From JAYVSZ01 sp043774925 (GTDB lineage: Bacteria > Pseudomonadota > Gammaproteobacteria > Burkholderiales > Methylophilaceae), in the NCBI GenBank assembly GCA_043774925.1, contig JAYVSZ010000033.1:1-64000 (forward strand): a DNA stretch of 64,000 nucleotides, in the 5' to 3' direction. Below the pieces are notes generated by a model. That model had not been told where the DNA came from. It saw only the letters and a list, made by a program, of their open reading frames with translations, and searched no databases. This document shows positions 1 to 9,352 of the stretch, piece by piece. The translations under genes were made by a program, and so were the position numbers. The stretch's first letter is position 1; every line of letters starts with the position of its first letter.

Positions 1-1
1 T

Positions 2-1843
2 AAATCGACAGTGAGCTTCGCTGGTACTGCCATGAACCATACTGGCATCACCAAAGCTTGTGCGACTTGCCATAGCGGTGCCGCCTTCCAAGGCGTCACG
101 CCAGTATCTAAACCAGCTACGCATATTCCAACCACTGCTAGTTGCGAAACATGTCACAAAAACACAAGTTCGTTCCTTGGTGCGAGCTTCACACACCCAA
201 CCGTGGCACCAGGTACTTGCGCGACTTGCCACGGTGTGACTGCTGGCGTAATGGCAAAAGCAGCAAACCATATCTCAACCAGCTTAAGTTGCGACACTTG
301 CCATAACAACACCAGCAGCTTTACTGGGGCGGTAATGAACCACACTGGTATTGCAACGGGTTGTGCGACTTGCCATAGTGGCGCCGCCTTCCAAGGTGTC
401 ACGCCAGTATCTAAACCAGCTACGCATATTCCAACCTCGGCTGGTTGCGAAACATGTCACAAAGGTACAAGTTCGTTCCTTGGTGCAAGCTTCACACACC
501 CAACCGTGGCACCAGGCACTTGCGCAACTTGCCACGGTGTGACTGCTGGCGTGATGGCGAAACCAGGCAACCATTTACCTACGACGATGAGTTGTGATAC
601 TTGCCACAAAAATACCAGCAGCTTTACGGGTACCACAATGAACCACGCTGGCATTGCAACGGGTTGTGCGACTTGCCATAGTGGTGCGGCATTTGCTGGT
701 GTAACACCGGTATTTAAACCAGCTACGCACATTCCAACCTCGGCTGGTTGCGAAACATGCCACAAAGGTACAAGCTCGTTCCTTGGTGCTAGCTTTAACC
801 ACCCCACCGTTGCACCAGGCACCTGCGCGACTTGCCATGGTGTCACCCCAGGTGTGATGGCGAAACCAGGCAACCATTTACCTACGACGATGAGTTGTGA
901 TACTTGCCACAAAAATACCAGCAGCTTTACGGGCACCACAATGAACCATACTGGCATTGTGACAGGCTGTAATAACTGCCATAACGGCCAAGCGTTTGCT
1001 GGCGTAACGCCTGTCAGCAAATCTGCCAAGCCGACCCATGTTATAACGAGCGCAGATTGCTGGACTTGTCACACCAACACCACATCGTTCTTAGGCGCGT
1101 TGTTCAACCACACTGGTGTTGCACCAGGCAGTTGCGCAACTTGCCATAATGGCACAACCGCAACGGGCAAGACTGCGACGCACATATTAACCACAATGAG
1201 CTGCGATACCTGTCACCGCACCACGGCTTGGTTACCAGCCAGCTTCAGTCACACAGGCGTAACTGCAGCTTGCGCAACTTGTCACAACGGCACAAGCGCC
1301 ATGGGCAAACCTGCTAACCATATTCCAACTAATATGGGCTGTGATACTTGCCATAAGAGCAAAACAAGCTTCTCTGGCACCACCATGGTGCATACAGGCA
1401 TAGTGACTGGTTGTGCGACTTGCCACAGCGGCGCGGCGTTTGCTGGCGTAACGCCTGTGTTTAAACCTGCAACTCACATTACAACATCTGCGGGTTGCGA
1501 GACTTGTCATAGAGGCACAACGACATTTTTGGGTGCTGCATTTAATCACGCAGGCGTATCACCAGGCACATGTTCAAGTTGTCATGGCGTCACGTCTGGC
1601 GTGAAAGCGAAACCAGCTAACCACTTGCCGACAAGCTTGAGTTGCGATACTTGTCACGCTGGCACAACCACCTTTGTAAACGGGAAAATGAATCATATTG
1701 GTATTGTGACTGGCTGTAGCAACTGTCATTTAGGCCAAGCGTTTGCTGGCGTCACCGCTAAACAGAAACAAGACGGTAGCCATCAGCCTGGCACCCCTGA
1801 CACTTGTGAAAAATGCCATACAACAAGCACTTTTAGCAAATAA
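2..1843 (+). CDS. Giant multihaem c-type cytochrome, 3' part (24 CxxCH motifs visible)
   Basis: The reading frame is open to the left edge, so the 5' end and any signal peptide lie outside; the GTG at 11 is only an internal codon. About 613 residues are visible and contain 24 CxxCH haem-attachment motifs, roughly one per 25 residues. Every motif is preceded by a lone His 6-7 residues upstream (pattern H-x6/7-CxxCH, usually in an NH or TH context), so each haem has a candidate distal ligand, as in bis-His multihaem cytochromes. Four motifs make a 101-residue super-repeat (303 bp), clearest from 59 to about 968 and degenerate afterwards. The protein stops just after the last motif with no membrane segment or sorting signal. 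Family knowledge: periplasmic or extracellular electron carriers matured by Ccm proteins, and the ccm operon lies downstream. The partners and terminal acceptor are unknown. The identity as a c-type cytochrome is secure; the role is inference. Confidence 0.93.
   Translation, partial: KSTVSFAGTAMNHTGITKACATCHSGAAFQGVTPVSKPATHIPTTASCETCHKNTSSFLGASFTHPTVAPGTCATCHGVTAGVMAKAANHISTSLSCDTCHNNTSSFTGAVMNHTGIATGCATCHSGAAFQGVTPVSKPATHIPTSAGCETCHKGTSSFLGASFTHPTVAPGTCATCHGVTAGVMAKPGNHLPTTMSCDTCHKNTSSFTGTTMNHAGIATGCATCHSGAAFAGVTPVFKPATHIPTSAGCETCHKGTSSFLGASFNHPTVAPGTCATCHGVTPGVMAKPGNHLPTTMSCDTCHKNTSSFTGTTMNHTGIVTGCNNCHNGQAFAGVTPVSKSAKPTHVITSADCWTCHTNTTSFLGALFNHTGVAPGSCATCHNGTTATGKTATHILTTMSCDTCHRTTAWLPASFSHTGVTAACATCHNGTSAMGKPANHIPTNMGCDTCHKSKTSFSGTTMVHTGIVTGCATCHSGAAFAGVTPVFKPATHITTSAGCETCHRGTTTFLGAAFNHAGVSPGTCSSCHGVTSGVKAKPANHLPTSLSCDTCHAGTTTFVNGKMNHIGIVTGCSNCHLGQAFAGVTAKQKQDGSHQPGTPDTCEKCHTTSTFSK
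59..967 (+). repeat. Tandem 303-bp coding repeat (three units) in the cytochrome gene
   Basis: Equivalent TGT codons of the first motif of each unit lie at 59, 362, 665 and 968, an exact 303-bp spacing (101 codons, four CxxCH each). The blocks starting at about 552 and 855 are nearly identical over about 95 bases, including third-codon positions. That suggests recent duplication or gene conversion. Copies after 968 are shorter and diverged. Confidence 0.88.
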
Positions 1844-1958
1844 CATACAATTCATTGCAACGGCGTGGGAAAAAAGATAAAAGTATTTACTATTTATTAT
1901 TAAGAAAGTATCATAAGCACATGATAATAAATGCTAAAGTAAATATTAAAGGGAAATC

Positions 1959-4124
1959 ATGCTAAAAAAAGTGCTTGTGTTTGTAGGTGCACTCCTTATA
2001 ACCCTTCCGGCAGCCGCGCAATTACTAGATGAACCCGATATCACCCCAGTGGGTGATATGGGTGAGATTCACATCAACTTCTCCACGCCCATTACTTATT
2101 TACGACATTTTCCTCAGGATATTGGGGATACTGTGCGTATCTTTATTGATGTAGCCGACCCATGTGCGGACGAAACGATTCGCAACCAAGAGCACAAAAA
2201 CTATCCTGCTGGCGGCTTAGTTAACCCTTTTACTATTACGTTCCCTGAAATTGTGAGTGGCAATGATAATGGCAATAAGACGTGTACCATCACAAAAACA
2301 AAAAATATCAATACCAACGAAACGATATTGATTAAATTTGAAAATCAAACCCAATATCAAATTCGTCTAGGCGAAGATAACCACAGCATCATTATCACAA
2401 CGCCGTTGCGCCCGGGCGCAGAAGTAAAAGTAGAGCAACCCAAACTTAAAGTGCCCGTGCCAGTAGAGGGCGCATCAGCCGAGACGTTGATGAAGTCGGC
2501 TAAGGCTGCCACAGATGTTGGTGAGTATGACAGCGCAATTGAAATGTACAACCGTGTGCTTAATATGCCACCAAATAATGCATCACAAGATGCTCAAGAG
2601 CTGATTGGGGCGGCGCGTGAACTTAACCGCGATTTAAGCAAAGCTAAAATTGAGTATGAACTCTATTTAAAACTTTACCCAAATACGGATGGCGCAAAGC
2701 GCGTGGAAACACGACTTGCAGGCATTAATGCAGGCAAACCAGTAGTTTCTGCTGTCGCTAAGCCTAAAAAAACCTTCAGACAAGGTAGCGAAGTGACTAC
2801 CTTTGGCAGCTTGTCGCAATACTATTATGGCAGCCGCACAGACACGCACAATACTGGCGCGACCGTTTCTAACAAGCGTATCACAGACCAATCTGCACTG
2901 GTGACCAGCTTTGATATCACCAGCCGCTGGCGCCATAATCAATACGACGATAAAATCGTCATCCGTGACGCAGAAACGCACAACTTTCCACCTGGTATTA
3001 TTGATGCAAATCGCTTAACTTCTGCTTATTGGGATCATGAAGATCAAGAGATTGGTTTTATGACGCGACTTGGCCGTCAACCTGGTAACTCGCAAGGTAT
3101 TTTGGGGCGTTTTGATGGTGTTTTTGGTCGCTACACAGTCAATCCGACTTGGAAAATTACTGGCGTAGCAGGCGTGCCTGATGATGGTGTGCATTCCAGC
3201 ATCAAAACTAATCGTCATTTTTACGGCTCTGCGCTTGAATTTGCAGCGCCAGGTAGCAACTTTAGCGGCAACGTATACGCTATACAACAAGTAGCAGACG
3301 GCTTAGCGGAGCGTCGCGCCGTGGGTACGGAGTTGCGTTATTTTAAAGACAAATTATCTGCATTTGGCTTACTGGATTACGACACTTTGTACAAAGAAGT
3401 GAACATCGCCTTAATTCAAGCCAACTGGACCGCGTTTAACGACATCAACTTCAACGCCCTGCTCGACCATCGTAAATCACCGATTTTATATGGTGAAACT
3501 GGCGTAAGAACATTGCCAGGCGCATTATCCGTGGGTGATTTAAGAAACGTATTCAGCAAAAATCAAATCTACAACAATATCAGCACCATCACTGCGGATA
3601 GCGATACTGCCTTGATTGGCGCAACCAAGCAAGTGAGCTTGCGCTGGCAAGTGGGTGGCGATGTGCGCGTAAGCCGCACCACAGCTACAGGCAGAATCGT
3701 TGACGGCCTTGGCGTTGAGATTATTCCAGCCAATGCCGCCTCTGGCAACTCTTGGACTTATTCCGCGCAAGCAATCGGCACCGACACCCTCTTCAAAGAT
3801 GATACTTCTGTGATTAGCGCGAGCTATATTAACGACCCAACCTTTCAAGGGCAAACTTTTGGCGTGACTAATCTTGCGACTTTTCGCACCAAATACAAAG
3901 TGGATACTTCAGTTAACCTTTTTCACTCTAGAACTACGACAGGTGTAAGAACAGTTAAAATGACGCCGCAAATTAGACTGGCCTACCAATGGCGTGAAAA
4001 CACGGCGTTTGAGGCGGAGTTTGGTGTTGAAAAAACGCTTGAAAATGACCGTGTTCAACCCGTTGCCACCAACACCAAGTCCATTCGCGAATTTATGTTT
4101 ATTGGATATCGATGGGATTATTAG
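1959..4124 (+). CDS. Outer-membrane TPR/beta-barrel protein next to the multihaem cytochrome
   Basis: This 721-residue protein has a signal peptide (Lys-Lys, hydrophobic core, AAAQ cleavage region near residue 21). Residues about 25-150 form a beta-rich domain that resembles AMIN-type modules. Residues about 170-265 are TPR-like helices (SAKAATDVGEYDSAIEMYNR, then a second pair). A long C-terminal part of about 440 residues has alternating hydrophobic and polar beta strands and ends in a tyrosine (RWDY), typical of outer-membrane barrels. It has no CxxCH motif. A good Shine-Dalgarno (AAAGGG, 1948-1953) precedes the ATG. Its stop lies inside the ccmA start region (13-bp overlap), so it is probably co-transcribed with the haem-maturation genes. 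With the cytochrome upstream it could be a barrel partner of an electron conduit; this is inference from position only. I do not recognise a named family for the whole protein. Confidence 0.8.
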   Translation: MLKKVLVFVGALLITLPAAAQLLDEPDITPVGDMGEIHINFSTPITYLRHFPQDIGDTVRIFIDVADPCADETIRNQEHKNYPAGGLVNPFTITFPEIVSGNDNGNKTCTITKTKNINTNETILIKFENQTQYQIRLGEDNHSIIITTPLRPGAEVKVEQPKLKVPVPVEGASAETLMKSAKAATDVGEYDSAIEMYNRVLNMPPNNASQDAQELIGAARELNRDLSKAKIEYELYLKLYPNTDGAKRVETRLAGINAGKPVVSAVAKPKKTFRQGSEVTTFGSLSQYYYGSRTDTHNTGATVSNKRITDQSALVTSFDITSRWRHNQYDDKIVIRDAETHNFPPGIIDANRLTSAYWDHEDQEIGFMTRLGRQPGNSQGILGRFDGVFGRYTVNPTWKITGVAGVPDDGVHSSIKTNRHFYGSALEFAAPGSNFSGNVYAIQQVADGLAERRAVGTELRYFKDKLSAFGLLDYDTLYKEVNIALIQANWTAFNDINFNALLDHRKSPILYGETGVRTLPGALSVGDLRNVFSKNQIYNNISTITADSDTALIGATKQVSLRWQVGGDVRVSRTTATGRIVDGLGVEIIPANAASGNSWTYSAQAIGTDTLFKDDTSVISASYINDPTFQGQTFGVTNLATFRTKYKVDTSVNLFHSRTTTGVRTVKMTPQIRLAYQWRENTAFEAEFGVEKTLENDRVQPVATNTKSIREFMFIGYRWDY

Positions 4125-4762
4125 CAGCTAACAATGTGCTAGCTGTTAATAATTTGCAATGTGTTCGTGGTGAACGCACATTATTTAAAAACCTCACCTT
4201 CAAACTAGAAAGCGGCCAACTTTTATACGTGCAAGGCGATAACGGCAGTGGCAAAACCACCTTACTGCGCACCTTGTCAGGTTTGTCGCACGCGCATGTG
4301 GGTGACGTAAGCTGGAATAATCAAAACATACAAATTATGGCTGAAGATTATACTGGCCAAGTACTTTATATCGGCCATCTTGCTGGTATTAAAGACGATT
4401 TGACTGCAGTGGAAAATTTGCAATTTGCGGCAACATTGGCTGGCAACAATGTTTCGCGCGAACAAGCCATTGCAGCACTAACGCAAGTGAACATTGCCCG
4501 CTGTGCCGATTTACCCACGCGTGTGCTTTCGCAAGGTCAAAAACGCCGTGTTGCTTTGGCGAGATTGTGGTTGCAAGATAACCCGCTGTGGATACCGCTT
4601 TGGATATTAGACGAGCCGTTTACTGCACTTGATGCGCTTGCGATTCAAGGCTTGACCAAACATATTGAAGCATTTGTGGGCACAGGCGGCACTGTCGTAT
4701 TTACATCGCATCAAGAGCCTATATTTGACAAAAAAATAATGCAGCAAATAAGCCTAAATTAA
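4112..4762 (+). CDS. ccmA: CcmA, ATP-binding subunit of the haem exporter
   Basis: A 216-residue ABC ATPase that works with CcmB, CcmC and CcmD in System I cytochrome c maturation, driving release of holo-CcmE. It shows Walker A GDNGSGKTT (about residues 41-49), the signature LSQGQKRRVALARL, Walker B WILDEPF and the H-loop TSHQ. The length is normal for CcmA. The ATG at 4112 overlaps the end of the upstream barrel gene by 13 bp; an in-frame GTG at 4136 is an alternative start. It is the first gene of a complete ccmABCDEFGHI run and lies 2 bp before ccmB. Confidence 0.97.
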   Translation: MGLLAANNVLAVNNLQCVRGERTLFKNLTFKLESGQLLYVQGDNGSGKTTLLRTLSGLSHAHVGDVSWNNQNIQIMAEDYTGQVLYIGHLAGIKDDLTAVENLQFAATLAGNNVSREQAIAALTQVNIARCADLPTRVLSQGQKRRVALARLWLQDNPLWIPLWILDEPFTALDALAIQGLTKHIEAFVGTGGTVVFTSHQEPIFDKKIMQQISLN

Positions 4763-4764
4763 CC

Positions 4765-5463
4765 GTGTCTACAGCAACTTTTAACAAAATTAATGCTCTC
4801 ACCATGCTGTACCGCGTGTTTCAACGTGACATACGCGTAGCTTGGCGCCGCCGGTCAGATATTGCAAGTGTATTTTTTTTCTTTATCATTGCTGCCAGCC
4901 TGTTTCCACTTGGCTTAGGGGCGGATCCAAAATTGCTACACGCCATTGCGCCAAGTGTTTTATGGGTATGCGCCCTGCTTTCGTGCATGCTCTCATTGCC
5001 GCGCATGTTTGCTGCAGATTACACCGATGGCACGCTGGAACAGCTTATAATAGCGAACCAGCCAACCTTGTTAATTGTGCTAATGAAAACACTGGCACAT
5101 TGGGTGCTTTCTGGCTTGCCCTTGGTGCTTGTTGCGCCATTAATTGGTTTGCAATTTGATTTGAACGCAGCAGAATTAAAAGTGCTCGCAATTACGCTAC
5201 TAATTGGCACGCCAACACTAAGCCTGATAGGCAGCATTGGTGCGGCGCTGACGCTAGGCGTACGCGGTGGTGGCATACTGATTGCATTATTGGTTTTGCC
5301 GCTGAACATACCTACATTGGTATTCGGCGCAGGTGCAGTTAATGCGGTTTCCACTGGCATGAGCGCGAGCGGCGGCTTGAGTTTGCTCGGCGCGATGTTA
5401 GCGTTATCGCTTGTATTTGCGCCCTTAGCGGCAAGTGTCGCACTTAAAATTGCCGTTGAATAA
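4765..5463 (+). CDS. ccmB: CcmB, membrane subunit of the haem exporter
   Basis: This 232-residue integral membrane protein has about six hydrophobic segments and the family's N-terminal region (RDIRVAWRRRSD, followed by a Phe-rich helix and FPLGLG). It partners CcmA. The start is GTG at 4765, two bases after the ccmA stop, which fits translational coupling. Confidence 0.96.
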   Translation: MSTATFNKINALTMLYRVFQRDIRVAWRRRSDIASVFFFFIIAASLFPLGLGADPKLLHAIAPSVLWVCALLSCMLSLPRMFAADYTDGTLEQLIIANQPTLLIVLMKTLAHWVLSGLPLVLVAPLIGLQFDLNAAELKVLAITLLIGTPTLSLIGSIGAALTLGVRGGGILIALLVLPLNIPTLVFGAGAVNAVSTGMSASGGLSLLGAMLALSLVFAPLAASVALKIAVE

Positions 5464-5494
5464 TTGACAAATTAAACAATTGAAAAACTAAATA

Positions 5495-6220
5495 ATGAAC
5501 TGGCTTAAATACTCATCTCCACAGACTTTCTATCCATTTGCGGGAAAACTGGTGCCTTGGTTTGCCACCGCCGCAGCTTTGTTAATTGCCTACGGCTTAT
5601 ATCTTGGTTTACTCATTGCGCCAACAGACTTTCAGCAAGGTGATAGTTATCGCATCATTTTTGTACATGTGCCCGCCTCGCTTATGTCGATGTTTTTGTA
5701 TGTAGTGATGGCGATTTACGCCGCACTTGGCATTTCGCTCAACGCCCGCCTTTCTTACACCATGGCCACCAGCATTGCGCCGACTGGCGCCATGTTCACG
5801 TTTCTCGCCCTGCTCACTGGCTCCTTCTGGGGCAAGCCCACATGGGGTACTTGGTGGGTATGGGACGCACGCATTACCTCCGAACTCATTTTGCTATTTT
5901 TGTACATTGGCTACATGTCGCTGCAAGCGGCAATTGATGACAGACGCCGTAGCGACCGCGCCAGCGCAGTATTAGCCATTGTTGGTGTCATCAATGTGCC
6001 AATTATTTATTTCTCGGTTAAATGGTGGAATACCTTACATCAAGGCTCCAGCATCAATATGGGCAAAGCTTCTACTATGGCGCCCATTATGCTCAAAGCC
6101 ATGCTAATGATGATGGTGGCGTTTTGGCTGTATAGCGTGGCGGTGATTTTAACGCGCGCGCGTCGCGAAATTGAAGACAGAGAACGCAGCGCCGCTTGGT
6201 TGCTAGAGACAAAGGAATAG
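5495..6220 (+). CDS. ccmC: CcmC, haem delivery protein to CcmE
   Basis: A 241-residue membrane protein of the haem-handling family. It carries the tryptophan-rich WWD motif (GTWWVWDARITSELIL, about residues 126-141) and flanking histidines (FVHVPASL and NTLHQGSS) that bind haem at the periplasmic face. Six transmembrane helices are apparent. It attaches haem to CcmE with CcmD. It begins 31 bp after ccmB and is followed one base later by ccmD. Confidence 0.97.
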   Translation: MNWLKYSSPQTFYPFAGKLVPWFATAAALLIAYGLYLGLLIAPTDFQQGDSYRIIFVHVPASLMSMFLYVVMAIYAALGISLNARLSYTMATSIAPTGAMFTFLALLTGSFWGKPTWGTWWVWDARITSELILLFLYIGYMSLQAAIDDRRRSDRASAVLAIVGVINVPIIYFSVKWWNTLHQGSSINMGKASTMAPIMLKAMLMMMVAFWLYSVAVILTRARREIEDRERSAAWLLETKE

Positions 6221-6221
6221 T

Positions 6222-6380
6222 ATGTACTGGAAAAATTTAGAAGATTTTTTGCATATGGGCGGCTACGGGCTGTACGTTTGGACATCTTTTGCCGTCACCT
6301 TTGGCAGCATGGCGATTGAAATTTGGCTATTGCGCGCGCGCCGATTAAGCAACTTAAAAGCCGTTGGAGCACAAGCATGA
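6222..6380 (+). CDS. ccmD: CcmD, small haem-exporter membrane protein
   Basis: This 52-residue protein has an N-terminal hydrophobic segment (GGYGLYVWTSFAVTFGSMAI) followed by a basic tail (LLRARRLSNLKA), the hallmark CcmD topology. Its ATG is one base after the ccmC stop, and its TGA overlaps the ccmE ATG (ATGA at 6377). In System I, CcmD helps release holo-CcmE from CcmC. Position and composition support the call; the gene is too short for a strong sequence signature. Confidence 0.9.
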   Translation: MYWKNLEDFLHMGGYGLYVWTSFAVTFGSMAIEIWLLRARRLSNLKAVGAQA

Positions 6381-6856
6381 AAGCACGTCATAAACGTTTT
6401 GCACTCATCGCAGCGGGCCTGCTAGTGCTTGCCATCGCCGCCACACTGATACTCAAGTCTTTTAAAAGTAATTTAGTGTTCTTTTTTACACCAACGCAAG
6501 TGGTGAATGGTGAAGCGCCAAAAGAAGGCAACTTCCGCATCGGTGGTTTGGTCGAAAAAGGCAGTATTGTGCGCCTAGCCGACGGCACGCACATACAATT
6601 TAAAGTCACCGACACCACCAAGACCATGCAAGTACTCTACACTGGCATTCTGCCTGATTTGTTTAAAGAAGGTAAAGGTGTTGTGGCACAAGGCAAGCTA
6701 GGCACGGATGGCGTATTTGCAGCCGATATGGTACTTGCCAAGCATGATGAGAATTACATGCCGCCAGAAGCAGCGGAAGCGCTTAAAAGAGCGAAAGCCG
6801 CGCAACAAGAAACACAAAAAACACTTCAAATAGAACCAGTAGCAGGAGCTAAGTAA
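6377..6856 (+). CDS. ccmE: CcmE, periplasmic haem chaperone
   Basis: A 159-residue protein with one N-terminal membrane anchor (residues about 8-27) and an OB-fold domain. The covalent haem-binding His is H123, in the conserved context KHDENYMPP, with Tyr127 four residues later. The start at 6377 is chosen because it matches the family N-terminus and overlaps the ccmD stop; the same frame opens 18 codons earlier, inside ccmD. It receives haem from CcmC and passes it to CcmF/CcmH. Confidence 0.97.
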   Translation: MKARHKRFALIAAGLLVLAIAATLILKSFKSNLVFFFTPTQVVNGEAPKEGNFRIGGLVEKGSIVRLADGTHIQFKVTDTTKTMQVLYTGILPDLFKEGKGVVAQGKLGTDGVFAADMVLAKHDENYMPPEAAEALKRAKAAQQETQKTLQIEPVAGAK

Positions 6857-8838
6857 TGATTCCAGAAATAGGTCACTTTTCACTCATATTGGCATTTTGC
6901 TTCGCCATCGTGCAAGGCATATTGCCGTTAATCGGCGTTTCTAAAAACAATGCATCACTGATGGGCGTTGCTGTACCCGCCGCACGCGCGCAGTTCTTCT
7001 TTATTGCCATTTCGTTTATCTGTTTAGATTACGCATTTTTCAGCAATGATTTCTCGGTACTGTACGTTGCTTCTAACTCCAATTCACATTTGCCGCTCGC
7101 TTATCGCTTAGCGGCGATTTGGGGCGGACATGAAGGCTCGATGCTGTTATGGGTAAGTATTTTGGCTGTGTGGACAATGGCAGTGACTTTCTTCGCCAAA
7201 GAGTTACCGTATAGCTTCCGCACCACACTCATTGCAGTGATGGGCTTAGTCAGCGTCGGTTTTTTAATGTTTATTTTGTTCACTTCTAATCCATTTACGC
7301 GCTTAATTCCTGCGGCGATGGATGGCCGCGACTTAAACCCATTACTACAAGATCCTGGCATGGTATTTCACCCACCCGTGTTGTACATGGGTTACGTCGG
7401 CTTCTCTGTCGCATTTGCCTTTGCGATTGCGGCATTGGTTGATGGCCGCTTAGACACCGCCTGGGCGCGCTGGACGCGGCCTTGGACGACGGTAGCATGG
7501 GTTTTCTTAACTTTAGGTATCGCCTTTGGCAGCAAATGGGCGTATTACGAACTAGGCTGGGGCGGCTGGTGGTTTTGGGACGCGGTCGAAAACGCCTCAT
7601 TTATGCCGTGGCTTGTCGGCACAGCGCTTATTCACTCGCTCGCCGTTACCGAAAAACGTGATGCCTTTAAAGCATGGACGGTATTACTTTCGATTTGCGC
7701 CTTCTCTTTGAGTTTACTCGGCACATTCTTGGTGCGTTCTGGTGTACTCACCTCGGTGCACGCCTTTGCTACCGACCCAAGTCGCGGTTTGTTTATTTTG
7801 CTGTTTTTAGGCATTGTGATTGGTGGCGCGCTGTTACTATTTGCGCTGCGCGCGCCACGCGTTGGCTTGGGTGAGAAATTTGATTTGGTTTCACGCGAGT
7901 CGTTCTTACTTGCTAACAACGTCGTATTGGTCGCAGCAGCAGCATCTGTGCTGCTTGGCACGCTTTATCCTTTGCTGGTAGATGCGATGGGCATGGGCAA
8001 AATTTCAGTCGGGCCACCTTATTTTGATGCAGTTTTTGTCGCCATTATGGCGCCAGGCATTTTCCTGATGGGTGTTGGCCCAATCGCACGTTGGAAAAAA
8101 ACCACCCTCCCAGAACTCGCCACTAAATTACGCTGGGCTTTTGGCATTAGCGTCGTCAGCGCCTTGCTTGTGCCAAGCCTTATGGGCAAACTCACGCCGA
8201 TGTTATTTGTAGGCATGCTCATGGCGTTTTGGGTGCTCAGCTCGGTCATCACCGCCTTCCGCGTGCGCCTAAGCCAAGCGGGTAGCGGCGATTTAATGAG
8301 CAAACTAAAAAGCATCACGCCCGCTTTTTACGGCATGTTATTGGCGCATTTGGGTTTGGCCGTATTTGTGGTGGGCGTTTCCATGGTCAAAGGGTACGAA
8401 TCTGAAGTAGATGTGCGCATGGAACCCGGTCAAACCTTAAATGTAAAAGACTTAGCCTTTAAATTTGATGGGGCTAAATCTGAATTAGGTCCAAATTACG
8501 AAAGCATGAAAGGCACTTTTCATGTTAGCAAAAATGGTCATGAGCTTACTGTTTTATGGCCAGAAAAACGTTTTTATCCAGTGCAAGGCTCAATGATGAC
8601 GGAAGCTGACATCTCACCAGGCTTCTTCCGCGATTTTTACATCTCCTTGGGCGAGCAGCTAGAAGGCGGCGCATGGAGCGTGCGTATTTACGTTAAGCCG
8701 TTTGTGCAATGGATATGGGCAGGCGCTATTTTAATGGCGCTAGGCGGTATTTTAACCCTTGTCGACAAGCGTTACCGCAAGTCGGCCAATAAAATCAGTA
8801 GCAACCCACTATCGCAGGCGGGTGCTTATGAAGCTTAA
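6856..8838 (+). CDS. ccmF: CcmF, cytochrome c haem lyase subunit
   Basis: This 660-residue polytopic membrane protein carries the WWD motif (GGWWFWDAVENASFMPWL, about residue 235) and conserved histidines such as FHPPVLYMGYVG and the ALIHSLAV region. It is the core of the ligase that attaches haem to CxxCH apocytochromes. Its length and end-to-end layout match the family. It shares one base with the ccmE stop and overlaps ccmG by 11 bp. Confidence 0.98.
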   Translation: MIPEIGHFSLILAFCFAIVQGILPLIGVSKNNASLMGVAVPAARAQFFFIAISFICLDYAFFSNDFSVLYVASNSNSHLPLAYRLAAIWGGHEGSMLLWVSILAVWTMAVTFFAKELPYSFRTTLIAVMGLVSVGFLMFILFTSNPFTRLIPAAMDGRDLNPLLQDPGMVFHPPVLYMGYVGFSVAFAFAIAALVDGRLDTAWARWTRPWTTVAWVFLTLGIAFGSKWAYYELGWGGWWFWDAVENASFMPWLVGTALIHSLAVTEKRDAFKAWTVLLSICAFSLSLLGTFLVRSGVLTSVHAFATDPSRGLFILLFLGIVIGGALLLFALRAPRVGLGEKFDLVSRESFLLANNVVLVAAAASVLLGTLYPLLVDAMGMGKISVGPPYFDAVFVAIMAPGIFLMGVGPIARWKKTTLPELATKLRWAFGISVVSALLVPSLMGKLTPMLFVGMLMAFWVLSSVITAFRVRLSQAGSGDLMSKLKSITPAFYGMLLAHLGLAVFVVGVSMVKGYESEVDVRMEPGQTLNVKDLAFKFDGAKSELGPNYESMKGTFHVSKNGHELTVLWPEKRFYPVQGSMMTEADISPGFFRDFYISLGEQLEGGAWSVRIYVKPFVQWIWAGAILMALGGILTLVDKRYRKSANKISSNPLSQAGAYEA

Positions 8839-9352
8839 ACTCATCTTACCTTTGCTGCTTTTCTTTGTGGTGGTCGGCTTTTTATTTAAAGGTCTCTATC
8901 TCGATCCACATGAAGTGCCATCGCCGCTCATTGGCAAGCCAGCACCCGCATTTACCGCGCCAGTGCTAGGCGATGCCAGCAAAACTTTTTCGGCGGCAGA
9001 CATGAAGGGTAAAGTATGGATGCTCAACATGTGGGCATCTTGGTGTGCCGCGTGCAAAGATGAGCACCCGTTGTTGGTTGAAATGCGCCAACACGATTTG
9101 CCGATTTATGGCGTGGCGTATAAAGACACCGATGCCGAAGCGCAAAACGTGCTCAAACAAATGGGCGATCCATACATCACCACCGCGACCGATGCGAGTG
9201 GAAAAATTGGCATCGATTACGGCGTGTATGGCGTGCCAGAGACGTATATCATCGACAAAGCGGGGGTGATTCGCTACAAACAAATTGGGCCGATTACGCC
9301 AATGGCGCTGCGTGACAAAATTTTGCCATTGTTGAAGGAGCTGGGAAAATGA
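8828..9352 (+). CDS. ccmG: CcmG/DsbE, membrane-anchored thiol-disulfide oxidoreductase
   Basis: A 174-residue thioredoxin-fold protein with an N-terminal anchor. The active site is WCAAC (C73, C76); most CcmG proteins have WCxxC, so it fits. A cis-Pro region (YGVPETYIID) follows. It keeps apocytochrome CxxCH cysteines reduced for haem ligation. The start at 8828 inside the end of ccmF gives the family's usual length; the frame opens further upstream at 8759 without a good reason to start there. Confidence 0.96.
   Translation: MKLKLILPLLLFFVVVGFLFKGLYLDPHEVPSPLIGKPAPAFTAPVLGDASKTFSAADMKGKVWMLNMWASWCAACKDEHPLLVEMRQHDLPIYGVAYKDTDAEAQNVLKQMGDPYITTATDASGKIGIDYGVYGVPETYIIDKAGVIRYKQIGPITPMALRDKILPLLKELGK

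Noticed and set aside
154..1549. Long minus-strand frames (up to 190 residues) antisense to the multihaem gene
   Set aside because: They mirror the 303-bp repeat and are free of stops only because the plus-strand repeat lacks the matching codons. They have no ribosome-binding sites and no recognisable products.
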